A stretch of 64,000 nucleotides of DNA from Holophagae bacterium (GTDB lineage: Bacteria; Acidobacteriota; Holophagae; Acanthopleuribacterales; Acanthopleuribacteraceae): contig JAJCXM010000004.1 of assembly GCA_029263455.1 (NCBI GenBank), positions 310,001 through 374,000 of the forward strand, given 5' to 3'. The position numbers were made by a program, and so were the translations under genes. The first letter of the stretch is position 1. Each line of letters opens with the position of its first letter. Below the pieces are notes generated by a model that was not told where the DNA came from, ran no database searches, and saw nothing but the letters and a program-made list of their open reading frames with translations. Positions 27,002 through 35,150 of the stretch are shown in pieces.

Positions 27002-27587
27002 GTGAAGCTCGGTCGCCCTGAATCTCAATCCAGGTGTAAGTGGCCGTTTGCAAGCGATAAGGCCATCGATTCGATAACGGTGTGCCAACTAAGCAACAAA
27101 TGACGGCTTGCAAAAAACCTGCATGAGCAACTAACGCAACCTTTTCACCACCTGTGAATTTCGATTTTAGCTGATCCACAACCCGCGAGGCGCGTTTATG
27201 TACGTCAATTAATGACTCCCCTTTTGGAGGCGCGAGCCCCGGATCACCATTCATCCAGGCTTGAAACTCGGAATCATAACGGCGTTTGACTTCAGAAAAA
27301 CACAGCCCATCCCAAAGACCATAGTCTTGCTCAATGAGGTCCGGCCATGGGTTGGCCGTGAGTCCACAAGCCGATGCAATGCTGTCCGCCGTTCGTTTCG
27401 CACGGATCAAAGGTGAAGAATAGATATATGAAAGGCCATGTGCCGTCAACTTTTGAGCCAATTGTTCGACTTGATTCTGACCATTTACGGTGAGATCAAA
27501 GTCCATCCGTCCCGCAAAACAACCTTTAGCATTGGCAACAGATTCCCCATGACGTACAAGAATCAGGTTCAGATCGACGGCAAACAC
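26979..27587 (-). CDS. histidine phosphatase family protein (phosphoglycerate mutase-like)
   Basis: The 202-residue product has the catalytic RHGE motif at 12-15, the second Arg in SSPLIRAKRTAD, Glu in the EQDYG loop and the C-terminal His in VAHAG. Family members dephosphorylate small metabolites, for example alpha-ribazole phosphate (CobC). The GTG start lies 3 bp beyond the ribH stop, making it the last gene of the riboflavin run, where a phosphatase for ARPP is biochemically needed; that role is inference, since known ARPP phosphatases are HAD enzymes. The 3' end overlaps putP. Confidence 0.88.
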   Translation of the reverse strand: MFAVDLNLILVRHGESVANAKGCFAGRMDFDLTVNGQNQVEQLAQKLTAHGLSYIYSSPLIRAKRTADSIASACGLTANPWPDLIEQDYGLWDGLCFSEVKRRYDSEFQAWMNGDPGLAPPKGESLIDVHKRASRVVDQLKSKFTGGEKVALVAHAGFLQAVICCLVGTPLSNRWPYRLQTATYTWIEIQGDRASLTHLSCS

Positions 27588-27590
27588 GTT

Positions 27591-28058
27591 CTATTTGATG
27601 CTCTTAAATAAGTTAGCCATTTCAATTGCGGCAAGAGCGGCTTCGGCACCTTTGTTGCCAGCCTTCGTTCCCGCCCGTTCGATGGCCTGTTCGATCGTCT
27701 CGGTTGTAATGACTCCAAAGGTGACTGGAACACCTGATTCTTGACCAACCTGTGCAATCCCCTTGGTAACTTCAGAAGCGATAAGCTCAAAATGTAGGGT
27801 TCCTCCCCGAATGAGCGCGCCTAAGCACACGACCGCATCGTACCCGCCTTTCGAGACCAGGGCTTTGGCCGCAATCGGTATTTCAAAACTACCAGGTACT
27901 TTGACAACATCAATTTGGGACTCATCGACACCGTGCCTAATTAACGTGTCCAAAGCGCCTTCCAAGAGACTTGTACAAATGAAATCATTAAAACGGGCTT
28001 GAACGATGCCAATACGCAAACCGGTGCCGACTAAATTGCCGCTATAGGTCGTGACCAT
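27591..28058 (-). CDS. ribH: 6,7-dimethyl-8-ribityllumazine synthase
   Basis: Condenses 5-amino-6-ribitylaminouracil with DHBP to lumazine. The 155-residue protein has the family motifs RFNDFI near the N-terminus, VPGSFEIP, the [14 protein letters not shown] substrate loop with catalytic His, and [21 protein letters not shown] lies 8 nt before the ATG. It follows ribBA by 11 bp and precedes the histidine phosphatase by 3 bp. Confidence 0.96.
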   Translation of the reverse strand: MVTTYSGNLVGTGLRIGIVQARFNDFICTSLLEGALDTLIRHGVDESQIDVVKVPGSFEIPIAAKALVSKGGYDAVVCLGALIRGGTLHFELIASEVTKGIAQVGQESGVPVTFGVITTETIEQAIERAGTKAGNKGAEAALAAIEMANLFKSIK

Positions 28059-28069
28059 TTCGATTCTCC

Positions 28070-29290
28070 CTAGGATTTTCCAGGTAAGGTGGGCTCCCCG
28101 ATTAAGTGCCCTAGTTTTTCAACTTTAGCGCGCAAATATCGGCGGTTATCCTCATGTTCGGTAACGCAATGTGGCACTCGTTTTGCCACACGAATTCCGC
28201 AAGACTGCAGTTCTTCAACTTTATCGGGATTATTGGTTAACAGGCGCACCGAATGAATACCGAGGTCACGCAGGATCGCTGCGCCAACGTCGTAGGTTCG
28301 GGCGTCATCTGGTAAACCTAACGATCGATTAGCTTCAACCGTGTCCATTCCCTGCTCTTGAAGGGCATAAGCTCGAATCTTATTTGCCAACCCGATGCCA
28401 CGACCTTCCTGTCGCAAATAGATAATCATTCCGGCACCTTCATCCTCAATCAAGGACAAGGCTTGCTGCAACTGTTCTCCACAATCGCAACGCCGAGAAC
28501 CGAACACATCACCCGTGAGGCATTCCGAATGCAATCTCACCAATACATTCTCGTTGCCAGGATGGCCTGTCACCATTGCCATATGTTCCAATCCACGATG
28601 ATCCACATACGCAAATGCGCGATAGATACCATGTTCCGTGGGTATTCGAGCTGTTTCAATACGTTGAACGAGATCCTCATGTTGGTGCCGATAGGCAACC
28701 AAATCGGCAATGCTCACGATATGTAGCCCGTGTTTTTCAGCAAATAGCTCTAACGCTGGCATCCGTGCCATGGAGCCGTCTTCATTCATGATTTCACAAA
28801 TAGCGCCAGCAGGCACATAACCAGCCAAACGCGCCAAGTCGATGGCGGCCTCCGTATGACCTCGGCGCCTCAATACCCCACCTCGTTGCGCTTTCAACGG
28901 AAAAACGTGACCTGGCATCGACAAGTCGCTTGGTTTTGATTCTGGATCAGCGATGATCTGAATCGTGCGCGCTCGGTCATGAGCTGAAATACCAGTGCTG
29001 ACGCCCTCCGCAGCTCCCACAGAGACACCAAAACCTGTCTGATACTTAGAGGTGTTTTGTTCGGGCCTAACCATCATGGGAATCTGTAAACGCGTGAAGG
29101 CTTCCTCATCTAACGCTGTACAGATCAATCCCCTGCCATAACGAGCCATAAAGTTAACGTGTTCCTTGCTCACGCAAGTTGCCGGAATGAAAAGATCACC
29201 TTCGTTTTCACGATCATCATCGTCTACGACGATTAACATTTTGCCAGCACGCAATACTTCTAGCGCTTTTTCAATAGGGATCAATGCCAT
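28070..29290 (-). CDS. ribBA: bifunctional DHBP synthase / GTP cyclohydrolase II
   Basis: Supplies both riboflavin precursors: 3,4-dihydroxy-2-butanone 4-phosphate from ribulose 5-phosphate (N-terminal half) and 2,5-diamino-ribosylamino-pyrimidinone phosphate from GTP (C-terminal half). The N-terminal [11 protein letters not shown] metal/substrate motif and [13 protein letters not shown] are intact; the C-terminal half has the zinc-binding Cys set within [17 protein letters not shown] and the RQEGRGIGL catalytic loop, so both halves should be active. ATG at 29290 gives 406 residues, the usual length; the frame runs further upstream into ribE. Confidence 0.96.
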   Translation of the reverse strand: MALIPIEKALEVLRAGKMLIVVDDDDRENEGDLFIPATCVSKEHVNFMARYGRGLICTALDEEAFTRLQIPMMVRPEQNTSKYQTGFGVSVGAAEGVSTGISAHDRARTIQIIADPESKPSDLSMPGHVFPLKAQRGGVLRRRGHTEAAIDLARLAGYVPAGAICEIMNEDGSMARMPALELFAEKHGLHIVSIADLVAYRHQHEDLVQRIETARIPTEHGIYRAFAYVDHRGLEHMAMVTGHPGNENVLVRLHSECLTGDVFGSRRCDCGEQLQQALSLIEDEGAGMIIYLRQEGRGIGLANKIRAYALQEQGMDTVEANRSLGLPDDARTYDVGAAILRDLGIHSVRLLTNNPDKVEELQSCGIRVAKRVPHCVTEHEDNRRYLRAKVEKLGHLIGEPTLPGKS

Positions 29291-29367
29291 GTCTACTCCA
29301 CGCCTCAATCTAGGGCAGAAGCCGAGTATAACGGAATTTAACGCTTCCTTGTACCCCGGCTCTCGTT

Positions 29368-30012
29368 TTAGGCGTTGTAACCCCAACTGCGCAAGGTTTC
29401 ACGGTTAAGAGGATCGCTTGTCTTTGACAAGCCCAGTATTCGCTCAACATATTTACCTAAAATATCAACCTCCAAATTGACGCTATCTGCAACCGCCTTC
29501 TGCGCCAAGGTTACGTGCGTCTGCGTGAAAGTGACCAACATGATCGAAAAGAGATCATCCTTCACGTCCACAACGGTAAGACTGATACCGTCAATCGCGA
29601 TAAAGCCTTTGGGCACAATATATTTCATCAGTGGTTCTGGCGCTTTGAATTCAAACCACAACGACGCATTTTCGTGGCGGCGTGCCATGATTTGGGCCTT
29701 GCCATCCACGTGGCCTTGCACAAAGTGGCCACCCATTCGGCTACTGGGTGTTAAGGCCCGTTCCAGATTTACCTTTTGATTTCGTATCATCTCGCCAAGA
29801 TTAGTTTTCCGCAATGTTTCAGGCGCTACTTCTACGGTGAATGTCGATTTATCAAAGCTTATCACCGTCAAACAAACACCATTAATAGCAATACTGTCGC
29901 CTAGCTGTGTTCCTTCGAGAACTTTTTGACACGCCACGCTCAATGTCATTGAGCCTTTGCTTGGACCGTTATGTACGACACGACCTATTTCTTCGACGAT
30001 TCCTGTAAACAC
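29368..30012 (-). CDS. ribE: riboflavin synthase alpha chain
   Basis: Dismutates two lumazine molecules to riboflavin. The 214-residue product is the normal tandem of two lumazine-binding beta barrels, beginning MFTGIVEE and repeated from about residue 100 (GGHFVQGHVDGKA), with the catalytic IAINGVCLTV / IAIDGISLTV pair. The start is GTG at 30012, 3 bp after the ribD stop. An untranslated gap of 77 bp separates it from ribBA. Confidence 0.95.
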   Translation of the reverse strand: MFTGIVEEIGRVVHNGPSKGSMTLSVACQKVLEGTQLGDSIAINGVCLTVISFDKSTFTVEVAPETLRKTNLGEMIRNQKVNLERALTPSSRMGGHFVQGHVDGKAQIMARRHENASLWFEFKAPEPLMKYIVPKGFIAIDGISLTVVDVKDDLFSIMLVTFTQTHVTLAQKAVADSVNLEVDILGKYVERILGLSKTSDPLNRETLRSWGYNA

Positions 30013-30015
30013 CCA

Positions 30016-31125
30016 CTACCTCTCAATCGCTTTTAATCGCGCCTTAATCAGCAAATCAGGTCCCACCGCTTGCCAGCTCCGCCATTCAAGGGGTAAGGCA
30101 TGTTTCAAGTTCAAGATGCCGACCCCATCACACATAGTGGGTGCTTGTGAGCCACCGATCAGTTTCGGTGCCACAAATGCCCATATTTCATTGGCTAGAC
30201 CGGCCTGAACGAGTGCATCAACTAGGGTGCCACCTGATTCGCAAAGAAGGTGAACAACTTTTTCTCGGTGCAATCGCTCGAGCAAACCTACAAGGGCGAG
30301 CTGCCCTGAATCATCTCTAGGCATTTGCCAGATTTCGACGCCTTTTTCGGCCACTAAGGATCTTTCTTGCGAGTCTGGTTGATCACATATGGCCCATATA
30401 ACTCGCTCTTTATTCTTTTTTTGGAAGATGCGCGCATCATGGCGCACGCGCGCTCGGCTATCGGCGATAACCCTCATCGGATTACTGTGTGAGTGTCCGT
30501 CGACACGAACGTCGAGCCGAGGGTTATCGGCCAGGACAGTGCCTGATCCCACTAGAATTGCCCCAACCTCCGCTCTTAGTTGATGTACTAACGCTCGAGA
30601 TTCGGTACTGGTGATCCACTTGCTTTCCCCTGCCTGCGTGGCGGTTTTTCCGTCAAGCGACATGCCAACTTTTATCGTCACGAAGGGTAGGTCGTGGCAG
30701 GTGCTAAACAGGAACGCACGGTTCAATTCTCGTGCTTCCTCTGCCAACAACCCGGATTCAACTTCAATGCCGTAGTTGATGAGGGCTTGTCTTCCGCCAC
30801 CATCGACTAGGGGGTTCGGATCATCGACCGCATAAACGACTCGACTAATACCAGCCTCGCGGATGGCAACCGTGCATGCGGCCGTGCGGCCCACATGGCA
30901 GCAAGGTTCGAGTGTGACATAAAGGGTTGCACCTTGGGTTGATTCACGGCATGCACTTATGGCCTCGACCTCGGCATGGGCTTTGCCAGCTTGAGCGTGG
31001 TAGCCTTCGCCAATCACTTCATCTCGTTTGACTATGACGCATCCCACCATAGGGTTTGGTGCCGTGGTACCTCTACCCTTGGTTGCTAAATCCAGGGCGC
31101 GCTGCATGTAGGTCAAGTCCTTCAT
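30016..31125 (-). CDS. ribD: bifunctional riboflavin deaminase/reductase
   Basis: Carries out the deamination and side-chain reduction steps after GTP cyclohydrolase II. The 369 residues contain an N-terminal CMP/dCMP deaminase-type zinc site (HAE near residue 50, PCCHVGRTAAC near 75-85) and a C-terminal DHFR-like NADPH reductase domain from about 150 (GMSLDGKTA, WITS, RVIADSRARV). It heads the rib genes ribD-ribE-ribBA-ribH. There is no recognisable FMN riboswitch between it and the upstream membrane-protein gene (11 bp away), so the rib genes appear to be read through from an upstream promoter. Confidence 0.96.
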   Translation of the reverse strand: MKDLTYMQRALDLATKGRGTTAPNPMVGCVIVKRDEVIGEGYHAQAGKAHAEVEAISACRESTQGATLYVTLEPCCHVGRTAACTVAIREAGISRVVYAVDDPNPLVDGGGRQALINYGIEVESGLLAEEARELNRAFLFSTCHDLPFVTIKVGMSLDGKTATQAGESKWITSTESRALVHQLRAEVGAILVGSGTVLADNPRLDVRVDGHSHSNPMRVIADSRARVRHDARIFQKKNKERVIWAICDQPDSQERSLVAEKGVEIWQMPRDDSGQLALVGLLERLHREKVVHLLCESGGTLVDALVQAGLANEIWAFVAPKLIGGSQAPTMCDGVGILNLKHALPLEWRSWQAVGPDLLIKARLKAIER

Positions 31126-31136
31126 GGCTGAGCAGC

Positions 31137-31571
31137 CTATCTAAGCCAATTACGAAAAACCATCACAGCGGTGAGTGCGGTGATAAGTGAATGGTGGATG
31201 ATTGAGAATACGACAATTCTTTTCCTCAAACTCTCAAATGAATGAACGGGACCCGTCTTTGATAATCCCCGTTCTAAACCGAAATAGATGTTTATTCCTA
31301 CTAAGAAACTAGCCGTGACTATGCCGTGGCGCCACATGGCGCCATAAGATGAAGCCACCAGTGAAAGTAGATAGAGTCCGGTCAACAAATTGGCAGCCCA
31401 CGACAAATACAGGTACCTATGGGTCAATATTCGCAGAGTTCCGGCTGTTGCAGCCGCATCCCTGTCACCAAGCCTCATGGTGACGCCCAAGAAGCGTCCA
31501 AACGCTAACGGCAACCCGAATAGCACCATGGCCGAGATCAGGTGTACAAAAACAACCGAGTCGCGTATCAA
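31137..31571 (-). CDS. small integral membrane protein, unknown
   Basis: A 144-residue protein with four hydrophobic helices and a basic cytoplasmic loop (FESLRKR). The best start is TTG at 31571, which overlaps the permease TGA as TTGA and has GAGGAA 6 nt upstream; an ATG at 31595 inside the permease gene is also in frame. The helix pattern recalls CopD/DUF2269-like membrane proteins, but I cannot assign a family. It is cotranscribed between the ABC exporter and ribD. Confidence 0.65.
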   Translation of the reverse strand: MIRDSVVFVHLISAMVLFGLPLAFGRFLGVTMRLGDRDAAATAGTLRILTHRYLYLSWAANLLTGLYLLSLVASSYGAMWRHGIVTASFLVGINIYFGLERGLSKTGPVHSFESLRKRIVVFSIIHHSLITALTAVMVFRNWLR

Positions 31572-32377
31572 TTCAGTTTCCTCGCAATCACCCATCTAGC
31601 TAAGAATCCCACCAATATTTGGCAAGCGAGTAGTCCAAGTAGGCAACGAGTGATAGTAAATGCTCCTAAAGGCGACTCGTGAATAACACCAGACCACGTC
31701 CAATCGGTATTTAACACAACCGCTCTTATGGGTTCCACAGCAAATGTGACCGGATTAAGCGAAACCAGGAATTGTAACCAGTCTGGCATGAATTCAACAG
31801 GCGCAAACGCGGTGGAAACAAATACCATAGGTAACGATACGATCATGACAATTGCCAATAACTCAAAGTGGTATCGCAACGCAAAGGCCAACAATAGGCT
31901 AATCGTCGTAAAAATCATGGTTATTAAGATTAGGGCAGTTGTAAGAACCAATATTCCATTAATTCCGCCTTGAAAGCGGACGCCCATAAACCAAGTGACA
32001 ATCAAAATCACACAGCATTGCAGCAAGGTCATGGCAAATATATGAATCCCAGTTGACCAAATGATTGAAAACCGAGACACAAGTGGCGCAACTAAGAGTC
32101 GATCCAGGAAACCAAGCTCACGATCAAACAAAATCGGTACACCACCATTGAGAGCACCAGAGAAAGCAGTAAATACCAAAGCTCCCGGTGTAATGAAAGC
32201 GAGATAAGAAGCGGCACCTTGAAGCTGCGCCATCGGACTATTTTTGAAGACCGCCGAGAACAGAAGCAGCCAAATAAACGGCTGTAAGAGTCCAGAAATC
32301 AGCACGATGGGCCGCCGCTTGGTTTGAATAAAACAACGCATCGACATGGCTTGGATCTCAAGCCACTGGTTCATCAT
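31568..32377 (-). CDS. ABC-2 type exporter permease (DrrB-like)
   Basis: A 269-residue permease with six membrane helices of the ABC-2 family: an N-terminal amphipathic segment, the RPIVLISGLLQPFIWLLLF helix, the FDRELGFLDRLLVAPL coupling region and the FVSTAFAPVEFMPDWLQ loop before the last helices. It overlaps the ATPase gene by ATGA, indicating a one-ATPase/one-permease exporter. Relatives export drugs, polysaccharide or lipids; the cargo is unknown. Confidence 0.9.
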   Translation of the reverse strand: MMNQWLEIQAMSMRCFIQTKRRPIVLISGLLQPFIWLLLFSAVFKNSPMAQLQGAASYLAFITPGALVFTAFSGALNGGVPILFDRELGFLDRLLVAPLVSRFSIIWSTGIHIFAMTLLQCCVILIVTWFMGVRFQGGINGILVLTTALILITMIFTTISLLLAFALRYHFELLAIVMIVSLPMVFVSTAFAPVEFMPDWLQFLVSLNPVTFAVEPIRAVVLNTDWTWSGVIHESPLGAFTITRCLLGLLACQILVGFLARWVIARKLN

Positions 32378-33321
32378 AGTGACCCCCCAACTGCAAATCG
32401 ATAGACATCTTCCAGAATCGGTATTTGCATGCTCATTGACATCAATTTCAGTTCTTTACGATCAAAGGCACTGGCAACCATGTCCTGTGTTTGATGCAGA
32501 CTTGCCGACGAGCGCAACGTGAAGTGAGTGCCATCTTCGATTTCCATGACTCGATTTAAGCCATCAAGATCCGTAAGCACGGATTGTATCTGTTGGTGAT
32601 GGTCGTTTGTTGAAGAATCATCTAATTTGGCCTTCACGACATAGTCACCAAGGTCTCGCTGTAAGTTTTCTAATGGGCCTTGAACAGCTGTGACCCCTTT
32701 ATTCATGATCAAGACTTCATTGGCTAACTCTTCCACTTCACGAAAGTCATGGCTGGCCAGGATCACGGAGCCTCCATCGGCACGATACTGATGAATCAAC
32801 TGCCAAATCTGTTCACGACCTTCGACATCCAGGCCAGTGGTGGGTTCGTCCAAAATCAGAAGCTTAGGTTTGTTAAGCATAGCTGCTGCAAGGTCCAAGC
32901 GTCTTTTCATGCCTCCTGAATAGCCCTGAACCCGCCTATCCTTATCATCGAACAAATTAACGGCCCGTAACAATTCGATGGCCTGATCAGCGACAGTCTT
33001 CCATTTCAGATGATAAATACCAGCCTGGAACTTCATAAACTCAGTCGCCGTGAGCGCCTTATCTAAGGCCAACTCCTGAGACACATAACCCATCAACGAC
33101 CTAAGACGACGTGTTTCTTTCAGAAGATCCACTCCTTCAAAGGTAAAAGAACCTGTATCTGCCTTTATTAGAGAGGCCAGGATACGAATCGTCGTCGATT
33201 TCCCGGCACCATTTCGTCCCAATAAGGCGATCACTGATCCTTTTTTGAGGCTGAACTTCAAATCACTAACCGCTTCAATATCGTCAAACCGTTTAGCGAT
33301 GCCTTTTGCGACCCAGTCCAT
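32374..33321 (-). CDS. ABC exporter ATPase (DrrA-like)
   Basis: Nucleotide-binding subunit for the adjacent ABC-2 permease. ATG at 33321 with AGAGG 8 nt upstream gives 315 residues. Walker A GRNGAGKST, Q-loop GYVSQE, signature YSGGMKRRLDLA, Walker B LLILDEP and the H-loop SHD are all present, so it should hydrolyse ATP. The C-terminal 90 residues are the DrrA-type extension. It begins 68 bp downstream of the membrane-protein gene. Confidence 0.93.
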   Translation of the reverse strand: MDWVAKGIAKRFDDIEAVSDLKFSLKKGSVIALLGRNGAGKSTTIRILASLIKADTGSFTFEGVDLLKETRRLRSLMGYVSQELALDKALTATEFMKFQAGIYHLKWKTVADQAIELLRAVNLFDDKDRRVQGYSGGMKRRLDLAAAMLNKPKLLILDEPTTGLDVEGREQIWQLIHQYRADGGSVILASHDFREVEELANEVLIMNKGVTAVQGPLENLQRDLGDYVVKAKLDDSSTNDHHQQIQSVLTDLDGLNRVMEIEDGTHFTLRSSASLHQTQDMVASAFDRKELKLMSMSMQIPILEDVYRFAVGGSL

Positions 33322-33389
33322 ATCAACTACCTCTGTTAGAATCCGCCGGATCATAACATTTCCACCCGTGCTTGGGGTCGATAAACGAG

Positions 33390-34022
33390 TTAAATGACTT
33401 CGTCAGCTGAAGACGCTAGGCGCGCATAACGACGAAACGATCGCCACAAGAAAAGTAAATTCGCGCACAAAAATGTAAGGGCCGCTGCGACTACAAAGGG
33501 TGAAGGTTTATCGTCAATTTCAAGCGTTTTCTCCCGTGACACAAAAGAGTTCACCGTCGCTCTAAAGTCCGGTTCCGCAGCTTCAAAATCTCCCTCCACG
33601 CCCATTAGAAAAAAGTGAACATGTTGATTCGCAATTTCCCGCGTGACCCATAGTAATCGTGTCAGTTGAGCTTGAGGATCGTCTTCATCTGGGACCACGA
33701 TTGCCCGGTCAGACGCAATCGGTTTCAGATTAAGATTCTCATCGTTCAAGACCAACCTCAACTCCGCGACCGGATCTAATTCATGTTTGTTTAAGGTTGA
33801 ATCGATAACCACCACAAACAACACCTGCATGACGGAATGGCCCACAATCACTGTACGTTCAGGTCGGTTTTCCTGAATGTCGATACTGCGGAAGCTACTG
33901 GTAAAAATGAGTGAAGATCCATCTTCCAGTTCCAGCCTTGTATCAGCAAAGAGCGCAAGGCTATACAAAGCTGCGATGGCGAATGGCGCGAAGTGCTTCA
34001 GCAAATTCAGTCTCCGAGACAT
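33390..34022 (-). CDS. exported membrane protein, unknown
   Basis: A 210-residue protein with an N-terminal signal sequence (about 8-26), an extracytoplasmic domain of mostly beta character (about 27-175) and a C-terminal transmembrane helix (about 178-197) with a short basic tail, i.e. a type I topology. No family recognised. ATG at 34022 lies 62 bp inside the end of the deoxyribosyltransferase-like/XRE gene, an unusually long same-strand overlap that argues for coupled expression. An upstream in-frame start at 34064 is less likely because it would precede the signal peptide with a charged tail. Confidence 0.65.
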   Translation of the reverse strand: MSRRLNLLKHFAPFAIAALYSLALFADTRLELEDGSSLIFTSSFRSIDIQENRPERTVIVGHSVMQVLFVVVIDSTLNKHELDPVAELRLVLNDENLNLKPIASDRAIVVPDEDDPQAQLTRLLWVTREIANQHVHFFLMGVEGDFEAAEPDFRATVNSFVSREKTLEIDDKPSPFVVAAALTFLCANLLFLWRSFRRYARLASSADEVI

Positions 34023-35025
34023 GATTGACGACTCTAGAAGGGTAACTTGATTCCAAAACTTCATCTACAAGGATCTGTCTCAACTCATCGTATTCTCGAT
34101 AGGTAATATCGTATTGATGGGCACGCATCTTTAAGCTTTCTAGTCGCGCATCTCGGAGTTGGCCTTGGTATGCGTTCAAGACTTTAGCCGGACCCTGAGC
34201 TGGAATCTGGTCAGACGTTTCGCCAACCAGTTCCGCAACCCCAACATCTAAAGTGAAACACAGACGATGAATCGCATCGAGTCCAGGGTTAGCCAATTGC
34301 TCCAATTGGCGGAAATTCAATGATATTTCACCTATATCGCTTGCATCATCGCCTTGATAGACTTCGAATTCAGCTCGAACTTCATCAATATGCATTTCCC
34401 ATAATCGGATTTGGGCTGGCCATAAACCCGCTCTCAACGCTAACTGCTCAGGAGACATCCCATGATTTTTGCGCAATGTCTGAAGTCTCTTTCCAATGTC
34501 CCAATGCGGAATGTGAAATGTTTGAGACTGTCCTAATCTAGCGATGACATCTTCGACAAGTGTTAGCAATTGTGGTTTAAGATCACGCCAATCTCGATAA
34601 CGAATGAAATCTCGTTTTTCGGGTTCTAGTCGGGTCACATTCACGGGAGTCCCAATCAGGAATCGTGATAATTTTTGTTCACGTGTGAAGAAAATGACAG
34701 GTTTCCCGAGCGAGGTTGCCAATTCAACTTCACCGCCAATACCAAAACTCGTCTGGTCGGCTACAACCAAGATATAGTCCGCTTCGACGATTCGAACACG
34801 ATCCAAAAGGTAAACGTGTTCGGGCGTCATATTTGATCGTTTCTCAGGAGAAGTGACCAAAGACGGAATGTAAACGGAAGTGAGATAAGGAGGTAATTTT
34901 AAAGCCTCAGCTATCTTCTGAACTAGCGTTTGAATACGACCTTTTTCGCGTTGTGGACAGCGCGTAATGGGTTCACTCAAGTAGGCACGGAATCGCGCCG
35001 GTTCGTACGCTTGGAAGGATGCCAC
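33961..35025 (-). CDS. nucleoside 2-deoxyribosyltransferase-like / XRE HTH fusion protein
   Basis: A 354-residue protein with two parts. Residues 10-150 have the Rossmann-like layout of nucleoside 2-deoxyribosyltransferase and related proteins: AYLSEPITR, VYIPS, the ADYILVVAD strand and SFGIGGEVELATSLGKPVIFF, where the Glu of GGE aligns with the catalytic Glu. Residues about 178-275 are an XRE-type HTH (IGKRLQTLRKNHGMSPEQLALRAG) in which about 35 residues are inserted before the last helices (LDAIHRLCFTLDVGVAELVGE). The C-terminal 80 residues are helical. A cytoplasmic regulator that senses or processes a nucleotide-like ligand is a reasonable inference. The start is GTG at 35025. The 3' end overlaps the membrane-protein gene. 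Confidence 0.72.
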   Translation of the reverse strand: MASFQAYEPARFRAYLSEPITRCPQREKGRIQTLVQKIAEALKLPPYLTSVYIPSLVTSPEKRSNMTPEHVYLLDRVRIVEADYILVVADQTSFGIGGEVELATSLGKPVIFFTREQKLSRFLIGTPVNVTRLEPEKRDFIRYRDWRDLKPQLLTLVEDVIARLGQSQTFHIPHWDIGKRLQTLRKNHGMSPEQLALRAGLWPAQIRLWEMHIDEVRAEFEVYQGDDASDIGEISLNFRQLEQLANPGLDAIHRLCFTLDVGVAELVGETSDQIPAQGPAKVLNAYQGQLRDARLESLKMRAHQYDITYREYDELRQILVDEVLESSYPSRVVNHVSETEFAEALRAIRHRSFV

Positions 35026-35030
35026 TTCTT

Positions 35031-35095
35031 TGTTCGATCCTTTTCGTCAGTAATACTTATCTTCCATCTAATACATAATATCGAACAGGGGTCAA
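35031..35095 (-). promoter_or_regulatory. promoter and inverted-repeat operator candidate of the XRE-fusion gene
   Basis: Reading the minus strand, TTGACC (35090-35095), 16 bp and TATTAG (35068-35073) form a promoter. Two perfect 8-bp arms, TGTTCGAT (35031-35038) and ATCGAACA (35080-35087), face each other; one lies in the -35/-10 spacer and the other just before the GTG start. The upstream arm also overlaps the region expected for the divergent comF promoter (TATGAT at 35105-35110). The placement suits autorepression by the XRE protein. Confidence 0.45.
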
Positions 35096-35150
35096 CTAAT
35101 CGAGTATGATTCCTTACGAAGCATAGTATGAAATAGCCAGGCTGACAGCC

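Noticed and set aside
31126-31136. Possible FMN riboswitch before ribD
   Set aside because: Only 11 bp separate the genes and no RFN-element consensus occurs upstream.
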